Assembly: GCA_007115705.1 (NCBI GenBank) | Contig: QXEO01001034.1 | Span: 496,001-560,000 of the forward strand | Direction: 5' to 3' | Origin: Dactylis glomerata | Lineage: Eukaryota; Streptophyta; Magnoliopsida; Poales; Poaceae | DNA: 64,000 bases | Shown here: piece after piece, positions 1 to 10,752 of the stretch | How the letters are laid out: every line of letters starts with the position of its first letter | Position numbering within the stretch: position 1 is the first letter of the stretch | Made by a program: the position numbers and the translations under genes | Notes under the pieces: model-generated | Told to the model about the DNA's origin: nothing | The model's database searches: none | Seen by the model: the letters and a program-made list of their open reading frames with translations, nothing else

Positions 1-9
1 TGGGGATGC
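1..9 (+). other. Probable polypurine-tract end of an LTR element
   Basis: The nine bases before the LTR start are G-rich (TGGGGATGC). This resembles the polypurine primer site that abuts a 3' LTR. If so, the LTR beginning at 10 is a 3' LTR and the body of the element lies left of the window. Only nine bases are visible, so this is inference. Confidence 0.45.
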
Positions 10-833
10 TGATACGTCTCAAACGTATCTATAATTTTTGATGCTCCATGCTTGTTTTTACACCATTTGCCTTGTGTTTCGTTACACTTCGTGGCGTTTT
101 TATGCGATTTCCGGAACTAACCTATTGACAAGATGCCACAGTGCCAGTTCCCTGTTTTCTGCTGTTTTTGTGTTTCATAGTGATACACAGGAAATATTCT
201 CGGAATTGGACGAAACAAAAGCCAGAAGTCTTATTTTTCCCGGGAGCATCCAGACATCCAAAGAGAGGAAGGAGAGGGGCCACAGGCCTCCCTCACATAG
301 GGCTGGCGCGGCCCAGGCCCTGGCCGCGCCACCCCTGTGTGAGGAGGCCCTGGCTGCCCTCTCGCGACGCCCCTTCGCCTATATAAAGCCTCGGGACGGA
401 AACCCTAGGGGAGTCGACAATTTTCCAGAAGCAGTTCCGCAGCTCCGCCGCCACCGTCGACGAATTTCGAGGGACAGAAGTCTTTGTTCCGGCACCCTGC
501 CGGGACGGGGAAGTGCCCCCGGAGCCATCTCCATCGGTCTCCATCGCCGTCTCCGCCGTCTCCATCGACCTCACCGCCATCTCCATCAACCTTGCTGTCT
601 CCTATGATGAGGAGGGAGTAGTTCATCCCCGGGGCTGAGGGCTCTACCGGTAGCTATGTGGTTCACCTCTCTCTCCCATGATGTGATCTTTATGTGATCG
701 TGAGCTTTGTATCATGTTGAACAAGTACATGTTATTATTCAGATATTTTGTGTACTCTAGTGATATTATTAAAGTAATCTATTCCTTCTGCTATGGTGTA
801 ACGGTGACAGTGCGTGCACCATGGTGGTACTTG
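10..833 (+). mobile_element. LTR, 5' part (split by a CACTA element)
   Basis: The segment begins TGATACGTCTC, and the LTR resumes at 11191 and ends at 11902 (GACATCA). The two parts together (about 1536 bases) align by eye along their whole length with the solo LTR at 61674-63241. The break falls exactly at the TTG target duplication of the CACTA element. It contains a TATA box at 380-387 and a GC-rich leader after it, as expected for an LTR promoter. No protein is encoded; the reading frames across 40-630 are chance frames. Confidence 0.85.
380..387 (+). promoter_or_regulatory. TATA box of the LTR promoter
   Basis: TATATAAA lies upstream of a GC-rich leader. The same box in the same context occurs in the related solo LTR near 62045. 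It probably drives transcription of the retrotransposon from its LTR. Confidence 0.55.
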
Positions 834-865
834 CACTAGTGGAAAAAGGGCCTTTGGCCAGGACC

Positions 866-1074
866 CTTTAGTCCCGGCCTCCATCTGGGCCGGGACTAAA
901 GGCCCGGCCACGTCGCCCGAAATTCGCCAGCCGCCCGGGAGGCTTTGGTCCCGGCCCGTAATGACCCTTTAGTCCCGGTTTGTGTCTCAAACCGGGACTA
1001 AAGGGCTACGCGCTGGGAGGTCCCCCTGTGCGCACCCTTTAGTCCCGGTTTGTGTGTCAAACCGGGACTAAAGT
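866..1074. repeat. Left subterminal hairpin repeats of the CACTA element
   Basis: Three palindromes built on CTTTAGTCCCGG...CCGGGACTAAAG lie at 866-902, 965-1005 and 1037-1074, with loops of 7-8 bases. In En/Spm-type elements the subterminal repeats are binding sites for the element's own DNA-binding protein. The same motif recurs at the right end and, unusually, in the middle of the element. Confidence 0.85.
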
Positions 1075-1082
1075 CCGCTGCC

Positions 1083-1090
1083 TATATATA
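1083..1090 (+). promoter_or_regulatory. TATA box before the transposase gene
   Basis: TATATATA directly follows the third subterminal hairpin and precedes the transposase start by about 300 bases. The leader between 1091 and 1390 has no recognisable coding content. An AG acceptor (GCAG, ending at 1390) abuts the chosen start codon, so the leader may contain an intron. Confidence 0.5.
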
Positions 1091-1390
1091 TGGCTGCAGC
1101 CCCTCTTTCCACTCTTCCTTGCATTTTTCTTGGATGGATCTAAGTGGGTGTGTGCTAGCTCTCCTTTTTGCATGGATGCACTAGAGGTGTTTGATGAAAT
1201 GTGTGTTAGAGCGATGCCGCTTCAGTTCACCGAACACAACTACGATATGAGGTGCCCGAGCCACGCTTAAGTCTCTTCCTCTTTATTTCCACTTATTCTA
1301 AAAGGTTAGCAACTATATTTTCTCGTTTAGACCGTGCGGTACTAATTTTTAGGATCGTGATTATGTTTGATATACTGTTGCATGACGCAG

Positions 1391-4300
1391 ATGAGCCATC
1401 CATGGATGTACGGTGATCGATGCACCGCCGCTTACAGAGAAGGCGTGCATTCTTTTCGAGATGCGGCCGATGCGAACAAGCATGGTGGTGGCTATATGTT
1501 TTGTCCATGTGTTGAATGTCGGAATGAGAAGGACTACACTTCCTCAAGAGTCATTCAGAGCCACCTGCTTCGGTCCGGTTTTATGTCGGGCTATAATGTT
1601 TGGACCAAGCACGGAGAAAGAGGGGTTATGATGGAAGACGACGATGAAGAAGAAGAGAAGGATGATGACAACTACCGATCTATGTTCCCTGAGTATGCTG
1701 ATACCGCAATGGAAGACAATGAAGAAGAAGATCAGGGTGCAGAACGGGAACCAGATGAGCCCGCTGATGATCTTGGCCGGGTCATTTCTGAAGCACGGCG
1801 AGGCTGCGACACAGAAAAAGAGAGGTTGCAGTTCGAGCAGATGTTACAGGACCACAACAAATTGTTGTACCCAACTTGTGAAGATGGCCAGAAGAAGCTG
1901 GGTAGCACACTGGAATTGCTGAAGTGGAAGGCAGAGACCGGTGTGACTGACTCGTCATTCGAAAAGTTGCTGGTACTGATGAAGAAGATGCTTCCAAGAA
2001 AGAACGAATTGCCCGCCAGCACGTACGAAGCAAAGAAGCTTGTCTGCCCTCTAGGATTAGACGTGCAGAAGATACATGCATGCCCTAATGACTGCATCCT
2101 CTACCGCGGTGAGAAGTATGAGAATATGGATAAATGCCCGGTATGCACTGCATTGCGGTATAAGATCAGAAAAGATGACCCTGGTGAGATTGAGGGCGAG
2201 CCACCCAGGAAGAGGGTTCCTGCCAAGGTGATGTGGTATGCTCCTATAATACCACGGTTGAAACGTCTGTTCAGAAATAAAGATCATGCGAAGTTGTTGC
2301 GATGGCACATGGAAGATCGTATGAAAGACGATAAGTTGAGGCACCCCGCCGATGGTCGGCAGTGGAGAAAAATCGAGAGAGAGTTCCCGAGATTTGCAGG
2401 TGACGCAAGGAACTTATGGTTTGGTCTGAGTACAGATGGCATGAATCCTTTTGGGGAGCAGAGTTGCAGTCACAGCACCTGGCCCGTTACTCTATGTATC
2501 TACAACCTTCCTCCTTGGTTGTGCATGAAGCGGAAGTTCATTATGATGCCAGTGCTTATCCAAGGTCCAAAGCAACCCGGCAACGACATTGATGTGTACC
2601 TAAGGCCATTAGTTGATGAACTTTTACAGCTGTGGGCCGAACCAGGTGTACATGTGTGGGACGAGCACAAACAAGAGGAATTTGACCTTCGAGCGTTGCT
2701 TTTCGTAACCATCAATGATTGGCCTGCTCTTAGTAACATTTCAGGACAGTCAAACAAGGGATACAATGCATGCACGCACTGTTTAGATCAGACAGAAAGT
2801 ATATATCTGGACAAGTGTAGGAAGAATGTGTACCCGTACAATCGTCGTTTTCTTCCGCCCAAGCATCCCTTAAAGAAAAAAGGCAAGCATTTCAATGGCA
2901 AGGCAGAACCCCGGGGGAAGCCTGTCATCCGTACTGGTGCTGAAGTATTTGATATGGTCAAAGATTTAAAAGTAATCTTTGGAAAGGGTCCTGGCAGCCA
3001 ACCTATTCCTAACGGCCCTGATAAGCGCGTACCCATGTGGAAGAAGAAATCTATATTTTGGGAGCTACCCTATTGGGAAGTCCATGAGGTCCGCTCCGCA
3101 ATCGACGTGATGCACCTGACGAAGAATCTCTGCGTGAATATTCTAGGCTTCCTGGGCTTGTATGGGAAGTCAAAAGATATACCGGAAGCACGGGAGGACC
3201 AGGAACGTCATAAAGGAAGAGATGGCATGCATCCAGGGCAGTTTCAAGGGCGTGCCAGCTACGCTCTTACTAAGGAAGAGAAGGAAATCTTCTTTGAAGT
3301 CCTTTTCAGTATCAAGGTCCCGACTGGCTTCTCGTCGAATATAAAGGGAATCGTAAATATGAAAGACAAAAAATTCCAAAACCTAAAGTCTCATGACTGC
3401 CACGTGCTTATGACGCAATTGCTTCCGGTTGCATTGAGGGGAATTCTACCGGAAAATGTTCGTCTGGCAATTGTGAAGGTATGTGCATTCCTCAATGCAA
3501 TTTCTCAGAAGGTAATCGATCGAGAAAGTCTATCAGGGTTACAGATTGATGTGGTCCAATGTCTGGTCAGCTTTGAGTTGTTGTTCCCGCCATCCTTCTT
3601 CAATATAATGACACACCTCCTAGTTCACCTAGTCGAAGAGATTAGAATTCTTGGTCCTGTGTTTCTACACAATATGTTCCCCTTCGAGAGGTTCATGGGA
3701 GTCTTAAAGAAATATGTTCGTAACCGTGCTAGGCCAGAAGGAAGCATCTCCAAGGGCTATGGAACAGAGGAGGTCATTGAGTTTTGTGTGGACTTTCTTC
3801 CTGACCTTAAGCCGATTGGTGTTCCTGAATCTCGGTATGAGGGTAGGCTGACAGGAAAAGGCACACTAGGAAGGAAAGCAAAAGTATGTATGGACGGGCA
3901 TTCTTTCTCTCAAGCACACTACACAGTTCTACACAATTCCACCGTGGTGGCTCCGTATATCGTGAGACACAAGAATATTCTACGCTCTGAAAACCCGGGA
4001 AAGGCTGACTCTTGGATTAAAGGGGAACACGAGAAGACTTTTGGTAGTTGGTTGCAGACACATCTCATGAATGACGACACCGTTGGAGATCAGCTGTACT
4101 GTTTGGCTAGGCCACCATCTTCGACTATATGTACTTTCCAAGGGTACGAGATAAATGGGAATACATTTTACACGGTTGCCCAAGATAAAAAGAGCACCAA
4201 CCAAAACAGTGGTGTCCGCTTTGATGCAACAGACGAGAATGGGCACTGTTTGGAAACATATTACGGGTACATTGAGGAGATATGGGAACTTGACTATGGA

Positions 4301-4708
4301 CCTACTTTTAAGATCCCTTTGTTTCGGTGCAAATGGGTGAAGCTGACAGGTGGCGGGGTAGTTGTAGACCAAAAGTACGGCATGACAACAGTGGATCTCA
4401 ACAATCTTGCGTACATGGACGAACCATTCGTCCTAGCCAACGATGTCGCTCAGGTTTTCTATGTGAAGGACATGTCTACAAAAACGAGAAAAAGAAATCA
4501 GCAAAAGAAGACATCGTCCGATGAGCCAAAGCGCCACATAGTTCTTTTAGGGAAAAGAAACATCGTGGGAGTAAATGACAAGACAGACATGTCAATAGAT
4601 TATAATAAGTTTCATGAAATTCCGCCCTTCAAAGTGAAGACTGACCCAAGCATCCTACTGAATGATGAAGATTCTCCATGGCTACGACCCAGAAGAAAAC
4701 AGAAATAA
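1391..4708 (+). CDS. TNP2-family CACTA transposase (TnpD type)
   Basis: This is one uninterrupted frame of 1105 codons encoding the enzyme that cuts and rejoins the element ends. The N-terminal transposase-associated domain starts MSHPWMYGDR and carries the CPCVEC cysteines. A cysteine-rich segment (CPNDC...CPVC) sits near residues 230-255. The TNP2 core follows, with acidic residues in LSTDGMNPF (D about 349), INDWPAL (D about 443) and AIDVMHLTKN (D about 572). DUF4218-like (about 665-800) and DUF4216-like (about 940-1010) segments complete the usual order, and the basic C-terminus ends RPRRKQK. The start at 1391 was chosen because the first domain begins there and an AG acceptor abuts it; in-frame ATGs at 1367 and 1382 are alternatives. 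No stop or frameshift is visible. Domain names are from memory of the family. Confidence 0.9.
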   Translation: MSHPWMYGDRCTAAYREGVHSFRDAADANKHGGGYMFCPCVECRNEKDYTSSRVIQSHLLRSGFMSGYNVWTKHGERGVMMEDDDEEEEKDDDNYRSMFPEYADTAMEDNEEEDQGAEREPDEPADDLGRVISEARRGCDTEKERLQFEQMLQDHNKLLYPTCEDGQKKLGSTLELLKWKAETGVTDSSFEKLLVLMKKMLPRKNELPASTYEAKKLVCPLGLDVQKIHACPNDCILYRGEKYENMDKCPVCTALRYKIRKDDPGEIEGEPPRKRVPAKVMWYAPIIPRLKRLFRNKDHAKLLRWHMEDRMKDDKLRHPADGRQWRKIEREFPRFAGDARNLWFGLSTDGMNPFGEQSCSHSTWPVTLCIYNLPPWLCMKRKFIMMPVLIQGPKQPGNDIDVYLRPLVDELLQLWAEPGVHVWDEHKQEEFDLRALLFVTINDWPALSNISGQSNKGYNACTHCLDQTESIYLDKCRKNVYPYNRRFLPPKHPLKKKGKHFNGKAEPRGKPVIRTGAEVFDMVKDLKVIFGKGPGSQPIPNGPDKRVPMWKKKSIFWELPYWEVHEVRSAIDVMHLTKNLCVNILGFLGLYGKSKDIPEAREDQERHKGRDGMHPGQFQGRASYALTKEEKEIFFEVLFSIKVPTGFSSNIKGIVNMKDKKFQNLKSHDCHVLMTQLLPVALRGILPENVRLAIVKVCAFLNAISQKVIDRESLSGLQIDVVQCLVSFELLFPPSFFNIMTHLLVHLVEEIRILGPVFLHNMFPFERFMGVLKKYVRNRARPEGSISKGYGTEEVIEFCVDFLPDLKPIGVPESRYEGRLTGKGTLGRKAKVCMDGHSFSQAHYTVLHNSTVVAPYIVRHKNILRSENPGKADSWIKGEHEKTFGSWLQTHLMNDDTVGDQLYCLARPPSSTICTFQGYEINGNTFYTVAQDKKSTNQNSGVRFDATDENGHCLETYYGYIEEIWELDYGPTFKIPLFRCKWVKLTGGGVVVDQKYGMTTVDLNNLAYMDEPFVLANDVAQVFYVKDMSTKTRKRNQQKKTSSDEPKRHIVLLGKRNIVGVNDKTDMSIDYNKFHEIPPFKVKTDPSILLNDEDSPWLRPRRKQK

Positions 4709-4804
4709 TAGATAGGATTGTTGGTGCAATAATGTATTAAATCTTTTATGTAATGCATGATGAAGATTCTTCATGGCCTCAACCCCGTTCAGTGCAAAAT
4801 AGTT

Positions 4805-5440
4805 TTAAATTGAAAAATGGCAAAATAGTTCATACTTAGGATAGTTAAAATAATTAAATTTGAAAATAGAAAATAGTTTTGAATTATTTATTCAATTTCA
4901 AACACTTTTCATTTTTATAGTTTTGACAAATTCTCAAATATGCAAAAAAGAATATTAATAAACATAGTTTTTAATTGAAAATGGCAAAATAGTTCATACT
5001 TAGGATAGTTAAAATAATTAAATTTGAAAATAGGAAATAGTTTTGAATTATTTATTCAATTTCAAACACTTTTCATTTTTATAGTTTTGACAAATTCTCA
5101 AATATGCAAAAAAGAATATTAATAAACATAGTTTTTAATTGAAAATGGCAAAATAGTTAATACTTAGGATAGTTAAAATAATTAAATTTGAAAATAGAAA
5201 ATAGTTTTGAATTATTTATTCAATTTCAAACACTTTTCATTTTTATAGTTTTGACAAATTCTCAAATATGCAAAAAAGAATATTAATAAACATAGTTTTT
5301 AATTGAAAATGGCAAAATAGTTAATACTTAGGATAGTTAAAATAATTAAATTTGAAAATAGAAAATAGTTTTGAATTATTTATTCAATTTCAGACACTTT
5401 TCATTTTTACAGTTTTGTTAAATTCTCAAATATGCAAACA
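4805..5440. repeat. AT-rich tandem array, exact 164-bp period, about four copies
   Basis: The landmark (C/A)ATACTTAGG recurs at 4831, 4995, 5159 and 5323, spaced exactly 164 bases. Copies differ by only a few substitutions. The last copy diverges after about 5400. The array lies downstream of the transposase stop and upstream of the internal hairpins, in the intergenic spacer of the CACTA element. No coding content is seen. Confidence 0.92.
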
Positions 5441-5483
5441 GATAACTATTTATAAAAGAAATAAAACAAAAAACACAAAAAAG

Positions 5484-5636
5484 CCTTTAGTCCCGGCCCG
5501 CGCCACAGACCGGGACTAAAGGCCCTCGCCGCTGAAATCCCCGCCCGAGGCCTTTAGTCCCGGGCGGTGGCTCAAACCGGGACTAAAGGCCCCCCTTTAG
5601 TCCCGGCCTGAGCCACCGCCCGGGACTAAAGGTCCC
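5484..5636. repeat. Internal TTTAGTCCCGG hairpins in the CACTA element
   Basis: Five or six copies of CTTTAGTCCCGG or its inverse form hairpins here, about 4.6 kb from the left end and 5.5 kb from the right end. They carry the same motif as the terminal repeats. They end directly at a TATA box (5640-5646), so they sit in the promoter position of the second gene. Confidence 0.85.
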
Positions 5637-5639
5637 GGG

Positions 5640-5646
5640 TATAAAT
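5640..5646 (+). promoter_or_regulatory. TATA box of the second CACTA gene
   Basis: TATAAAT directly follows the internal hairpins and precedes a GC-rich leader, the same arrangement as upstream of the transposase gene. It probably promotes the gene whose coding part begins at 6892. Confidence 0.55.
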
Positions 5647-6886
5647 TCGCCTTCTTCCCCGCGCCGCCCAGCACTTGGCCGTTTCGCGCGCGAGGATAAT
5701 TTGGAAGACGCCGCCAGGCTGCCGCCGTTCAGTGCGCTCGCCGCCGTTCAGTGCCATCCACCGCGCCCCCGCGCCGCCGCAGCCCCCGCGCCGCCGCAGC
5801 CCCCCGCGCCGCCGCAGCCCCTGCAGCCGCCGCGCGCCTGCAGCCACCGCGCCGCCTCGCCGCCACCGCGCCGCCTGCAGCCGCCACCGCGCCGCCTCGC
5901 CGCCTCCAGAGGCCGCAGCCACCGCGCCACCTGCAAGGTTTTTTTTGCAAAAAACTTTAATTAGTTAATTAGTTAATTAGTTAATTAGTGTTAGGGTTAG
6001 GGTTAGATATTAGGGTTTGAATTTAGTTTAGTTAGCTATATATTGTTAGGGTTAGGGTTAGATATGATATAGAATTAGTTAGAATATAATTAGTTAGAAT
6101 AGAATTAGTTAGATAGTTATAGTTAGAATAGAATTATTTAGAATTAGTTAGATAGTTATAGTTAGAATAGAATTATTTAGATAGTTATAGTTAGAATAGA
6201 ATTATTTAGATAGTTATAGTTAGAATAGAATTATTTAGATAGTTATAGTTAGAATAGAATTATTTAGATACATATAGTTAGAATAGAATTATTTAGATAC
6301 ATATAGTTAGAATAGAATTATTTAGATACATATAGTTAGAATAGAATTATTTAGATACATATAGTTAGAATAGAATTATTTAGATACATATAGTTAGAAT
6401 AGAATTATTTAGATACATATAGTTAGAATAGAATAGTTAGAATAGAATTATTTAGAATAGAATAGTTAGAATAGAATTATTTAGAATAGAATAGTTAGAA
6501 TAGAATTATTTAGATACATATAGTTAGAATAGAATAGTTAGAATAGAATTATTTAGAATAGAATAGTTAGAATAGAATTATTTAGAATAGAATAGTTAGA
6601 ATAGAATTATTTAGATACATATAGTTAGAATATAATTATTTAGATACATATAGTTAGAATAGAATTATTTAGATACATATAGTTAGAATAGAATTATTTA
6701 GATACATATAGTTAGAATAGAATTATTTAGATACATATAGTTAGAATAGAATTATTTAGATAGTTATAGTTAGAATAGAATTATTTAGATACATATAGTT
6801 AGAATAGAATTATTTAGATACATATAGTTAGAATAGAATTATTTAGATACATATAGTTAGAACTTATCGAATGTCCGTTTTTTGCA
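5647..6886 (+). other. GC-rich leader and probable 5'-UTR intron of the second CACTA gene
   Basis: A CGCCGC-rich leader runs to about 5937. It ends in an AAG/GT donor, and a TTTTTGCAG acceptor ends at 6886, six bases before the ATG. The open frames in the leader exist on both strands because of GC-rich simple sequence and are not taken as genes. The putative intron (about 5938-6886) is AT-rich and mostly a minisatellite. Two short TTAGGG runs (near 5990 and 6046) are present. Confidence 0.5.
6080..6865. repeat. 29-bp AT-rich minisatellite in the leader intron
   Basis: Units of about 29 bases built on ATAGTTAGAATAGAATTATT alternate between an ATACAT and an ATAGTT variant, with some shorter units near 6420-6600. 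About 25 units are present. The array ends just before the acceptor site of the second gene. Copy number is likely to vary between related elements. Confidence 0.88.
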
Positions 6887-6891
6887 GAACT

Positions 6892-9800
6892 ATGGATCCA
6901 CATAGCAGGAACCTCGAAGAGGAAGAACTTATCGAAGATATAATCAAAGACGCCCCCGACGTTGAACCTGCTGAATCTCCGTCGTCATATCTAAACCCCT
7001 CCGGAGATGGAATGGAGGTTGATCGACACGAAGATGAAGCCGATGGGGCCGGAGATAGCTCCAATGACGGAGAAGGTGATAGCTCCACTGATGGAGAAGC
7101 CGGTGGAGAAGCCGGTGGAGAAATAATAAAGTCCGGCGAGGTATACATATGAAGTTCGACAATCACTTGTAATATGTGAAAAATATTGGAGATAGCTCTA
7201 TATTGTGTACATATACATTCATTTGACGAATGTTTCTCCCTCTTAGGCCTCCACATCGAGCAAAGCTACGAAACGAGGCCCGACTAAAAAGTTGGACGCA
7301 CGGACGCATTACACCTTTGAGGTGATATTGCCTACGGGCGAACCAAAGCTTCCTAAGAATGCTGCTGACACATTCAAGAAGCAATGCGGAGTTCTCGTTA
7401 GGGATCACGTCCCGATCAGCGTTCGGGAGTGGAACAAGCGCAAAGGGGCAGCCGATAGTGACTATGTCGCCGAAAGGTACAAAGATAATCTTTGGAATGA
7501 TATCATGTCACATTTCAACCTGCCAGAATGTGAGAATGAAGACGCCGCAAAAAAACTGAGGGCCAAAGTCAAGCAGTGGACTCTAAAGAAGATGGCCGAA
7601 CTGTTCCGTAGCTGGAAGAAGAAGCTATGGAAAGACTATCTGAAGACAAAGAAAGTGCCAGTATTCGAGGGGTATCTAGCCAAGCAGGCGAATCACTGGA
7701 AGGCATTTCAGGAGTACAAGCAGTCAGAAGATGCCAAGGCATTATCAGAAAAGAACAAGAAAAATGCCGACAAGAAGAAATATCACCACACGCTGGGGCC
7801 AGGGGGCTATGAGACTGCCATCCCAAAGTGGGATAAGAAAGAGCAAGATCTGCTAGCTAAAGGCATCGTACCTGAACCCATCCGTGATGAGTGGGAAATG
7901 AGAGCAAGGAATTGGTTCCTTGCGCATGGTGGTTCGTACGACGAAGAAACAGGGGACCTCATCTGCAGTGGCGGTCTTAGGATACCCAGGGAGAATTGGA
8001 AAAAGATAGTGAAAGAAATTAAAGAGGGAAAAAGACAGTTCACTGCAGATAGAGAGAAAGATTTGCTCACACTGGTCCTCGGCAATGACGAACATGGAGG
8101 ACGAACGCGAGGCTTCGGTCCTTCTTACCCGTGGTGGCTTGGGTTTGCCAGAGACCAAGACACTTACAGAAGCCGGGCGAGAGCAAAGAAGCGACAGCAG
8201 GATGAGGAGAATGACAAGTTCAACCAGTTGCTTGCCAGGCTTAACGAGCAACAGAAGCAGATCGACGAGCTTAGAGGAGTAGCGCGCTAGGAAGATCCTG
8301 GACTCGATATTATCGGCGCCCCATCTAAGCGGAAAAGCAGCGTGGCTGAATCTGAGGCCCCGCCCGACGATGCACGAAGAATGATAGAGGGCGGTCCCGG
8401 CTACCCCGTGGATGGAATCAAGGAGTCAACATCATGTGAACTCCATCAGAAATTCAAGAACATATCCATGAAGGTGGCCGTCGGACAAGCTTTACCTTCT
8501 GGCCCTGATGCACGCTGGCATGGCCGTGAGATTCCAGCTGGCTTTGCTAAAGTCGGGGTGGATGAAATCATGGCGGGGTTTCATGATATGGAGCTCGACA
8601 TGGCTGGACCCGAAGATGAGAGGACACTCGGAGAAGTACTGGGTGGAGTCATCCTATGGGACAAGAACTACATCAAGCTTCCAGGCTCGGCCCCAAGGAC
8701 AACACCGCCTCCGAGTCGTCGCAGGTCACCTACACCTCCATCACCTCCAAGCCCTCCACATGACGACGGCCACCACAACACGAGTCCATCTCGATCACCG
8801 CCGCCGGACTTGGGTCGGCCGTCTCCGCCGCCGCCCGCTAAGGATACTAAGCGGAAGCGTGCCAGCAAGAACGCTCCGTCCATGAGTTCTAAGCGACGGA
8901 GCTCCCCAAAGCGCAAACTGTCGCCCCTCCCAAAGGTACCTCATGCTAATCTTCCTATCAGACCTTATGATCGTACCGACGAGGAAAACGCCAGGATAGC
9001 AAAGGAACATTATGAGGCGCAGATGAAAAAGAAGGAACCCGAGCCCCACCCGGAATACACCGAGAAGCAAATAGCATATGCAAAATACTTCATGACCCTT
9101 CCATCACAGTATGACTTACACCATAAGCCTGACGACTATACACGCACATTGCAGAAGGAAGGGCAAAAGAGCAAGTCACGTGCAAGTGCAAGTGCAAGTG
9201 GGAGCAAATCAAGTTCAACTACAAGCAAAATAAGATCAGACGTTCCTCAGCTTGGACAACAGGCCAAACAGTCGATCCCACCCCTCAGGGTGTTACCCGA
9301 GAATGTTCCCTCTCTGGTGCAGGGGCAAGATTTGGGATTAGCAAAGAAGTGGGCGGATGAATGGGGTATCCCGGTTGAAGTCATTCTGGCTTCCCAAGAC
9401 GACGTGGTACCCAAGGCTGTGGTAGCCCCTAAGCCACAGTTTGTCATGGGAGCGCCTTTGGTCAGCAAAGATAAGTTTGATGATCTCCCAACAAATATGC
9501 ATTACTTGCATACATGGTACTTAAGTGAATCAAAGATAGGGAGAACGATGATCGTGGCGCTTGTCCCACGGGAGTACTACGGCCGTCCCGAAGACATCCA
9601 TATCGACTTTGATGAACTCTTCCAGATGTACAATGCCGACGCCCTCAACAAATCGCTTATGAGTTGCTATTGTCTGTAAGTTTTTCAATTCGTTGTCTAC
9701 ATATAACTTGTTCAATTATTTCAATTCATTGTCTACATATAACTTGTTCAGTTATTTCAATTCATTTTCTACATATAACTTGTTCCGTTCTGACTTGTAC

Positions 9801-10752
9801 TCTATTATGCAGAATGAAGATTCTGGAATGTAAAAGTAGGAACATCCTAAATATTGGGTTTATTGACCCAGATAAAATACATATAAAGACGCTAACTGAT
9901 AACCCCAAGGAGACGGAGGAAAACCTTCTAAGGTTTCTAACAGATCAAAATTTCTGTGACCACATATTGTTTCCATACAACTTCAGGTGAGGGTCTTACT
10001 CTGTTGTGTCCATTCACTTATGAGTGTAATTGATAAGTTACTGACACATATATATATACATGTGCAGCTACCACTGGATTCTGTTGGACATTCAAATTGA
10101 TAAGGGAAGAGTTGATGCCTTCGACCCATTATCGAGACCCTTGGAACAGTTCCAAAGCCTGCAGGACATGCTCCAAGGGTAATTTCAATCATTCTTGCGC
10201 TCTATCAGTCTCTTTCGATGATTTTCTGATATATCAATTAATGAAAAACTTAGCAAATCATTTTCCTTGTCGGGCAGGGTTTGGAAGCGGTTCAAGTGCG
10301 TGACTCCCGGTATCCGGCATGAGAAGCTGACCTTTAGAGCGGCTCAGGTAAGTAGTAGTATGATATACTTCTATTTTCAATACTTTTGTAATGCTAGATT
10401 ATTATTTTGATTATATATATTCTATTCTCGTAAAGTGCGACCAGCAGCCACGGGGGACGCATCTATGTGGATACTATGTTTGCGAGACCATTCGCACGTT
10501 TACCTCTGAGCACAAGGATTACAGATACGATGTAAGCAATAAACATTCACACCTCTATTTTTACTCGTCATTCTTTGTTATCATGATTGATATTCATATT
10601 CATCTCCTCTTCTTATATAGTACACGGCCATGCGGGAGAAGTACCTACCAGAGCAACGCGCGATTGCTGTTGCAGAGGAGCTGGCGACCTTTGTGAGAAT
10701 AGAAGCTATAGACGACAAAGGACGATTTAGTGTAGCTAGGGGCCATTACTAA
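6892..10752 (+). pseudogene. CACTA second gene: acidic N-terminus, DUF8039-like region and Ulp1 cysteine protease; one in-frame stop
   Basis: Seven exons fit GT/AG and phase: 6892-7140, 7247-9675, 9813-9986, 10068-10178, 10278-10347, 10436-10531, 10621-10752 (3261 bases, 1087 codons). Exon 1 is acidic. Exon 2 holds a basic region, a DUF8039-like segment (about 8440-8690) and a proline/serine-rich basic linker. The last exons form a C48 (Ulp1/SENP) SUMO-protease fold with His in SYHWILLD, Asp in VDAFDPL and Cys in THLCGYYVC, so the triad is intact. A TAG at 8288-8290 interrupts exon 2 in frame, while reading continues normally after it. The stop is therefore probably a nonsense mutation, or it separates two products. 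The role is probably that of the element's accessory (TnpA-like) protein; why a SUMO protease is attached is unknown. Domain names are from memory. Confidence 0.8.
9686..9786. repeat. Three 36-bp tandem copies in an intron
   Basis: CAATTC(G/A)TTGTCTACATATAACTTGTTC recurs at 9686, 9722 and 9758 with a 36-base period. It fills most of the intron at 9676-9812. It is a local duplication with no coding effect. Confidence 0.85.

Noticed and set aside
5675..5968. Several overlapping open frames on both strands
   Set aside because: They come from CGCCGC simple sequence, which is open in most frames. No domain is seen, and the region fits a 5' leader.
5988..6063. TTAGGG runs resembling telomere repeats
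   Set aside because: Plant telomeres are TTTAGGG, the runs are only two to three units long, and they grade into the AT-rich minisatellite of the CACTA intron.
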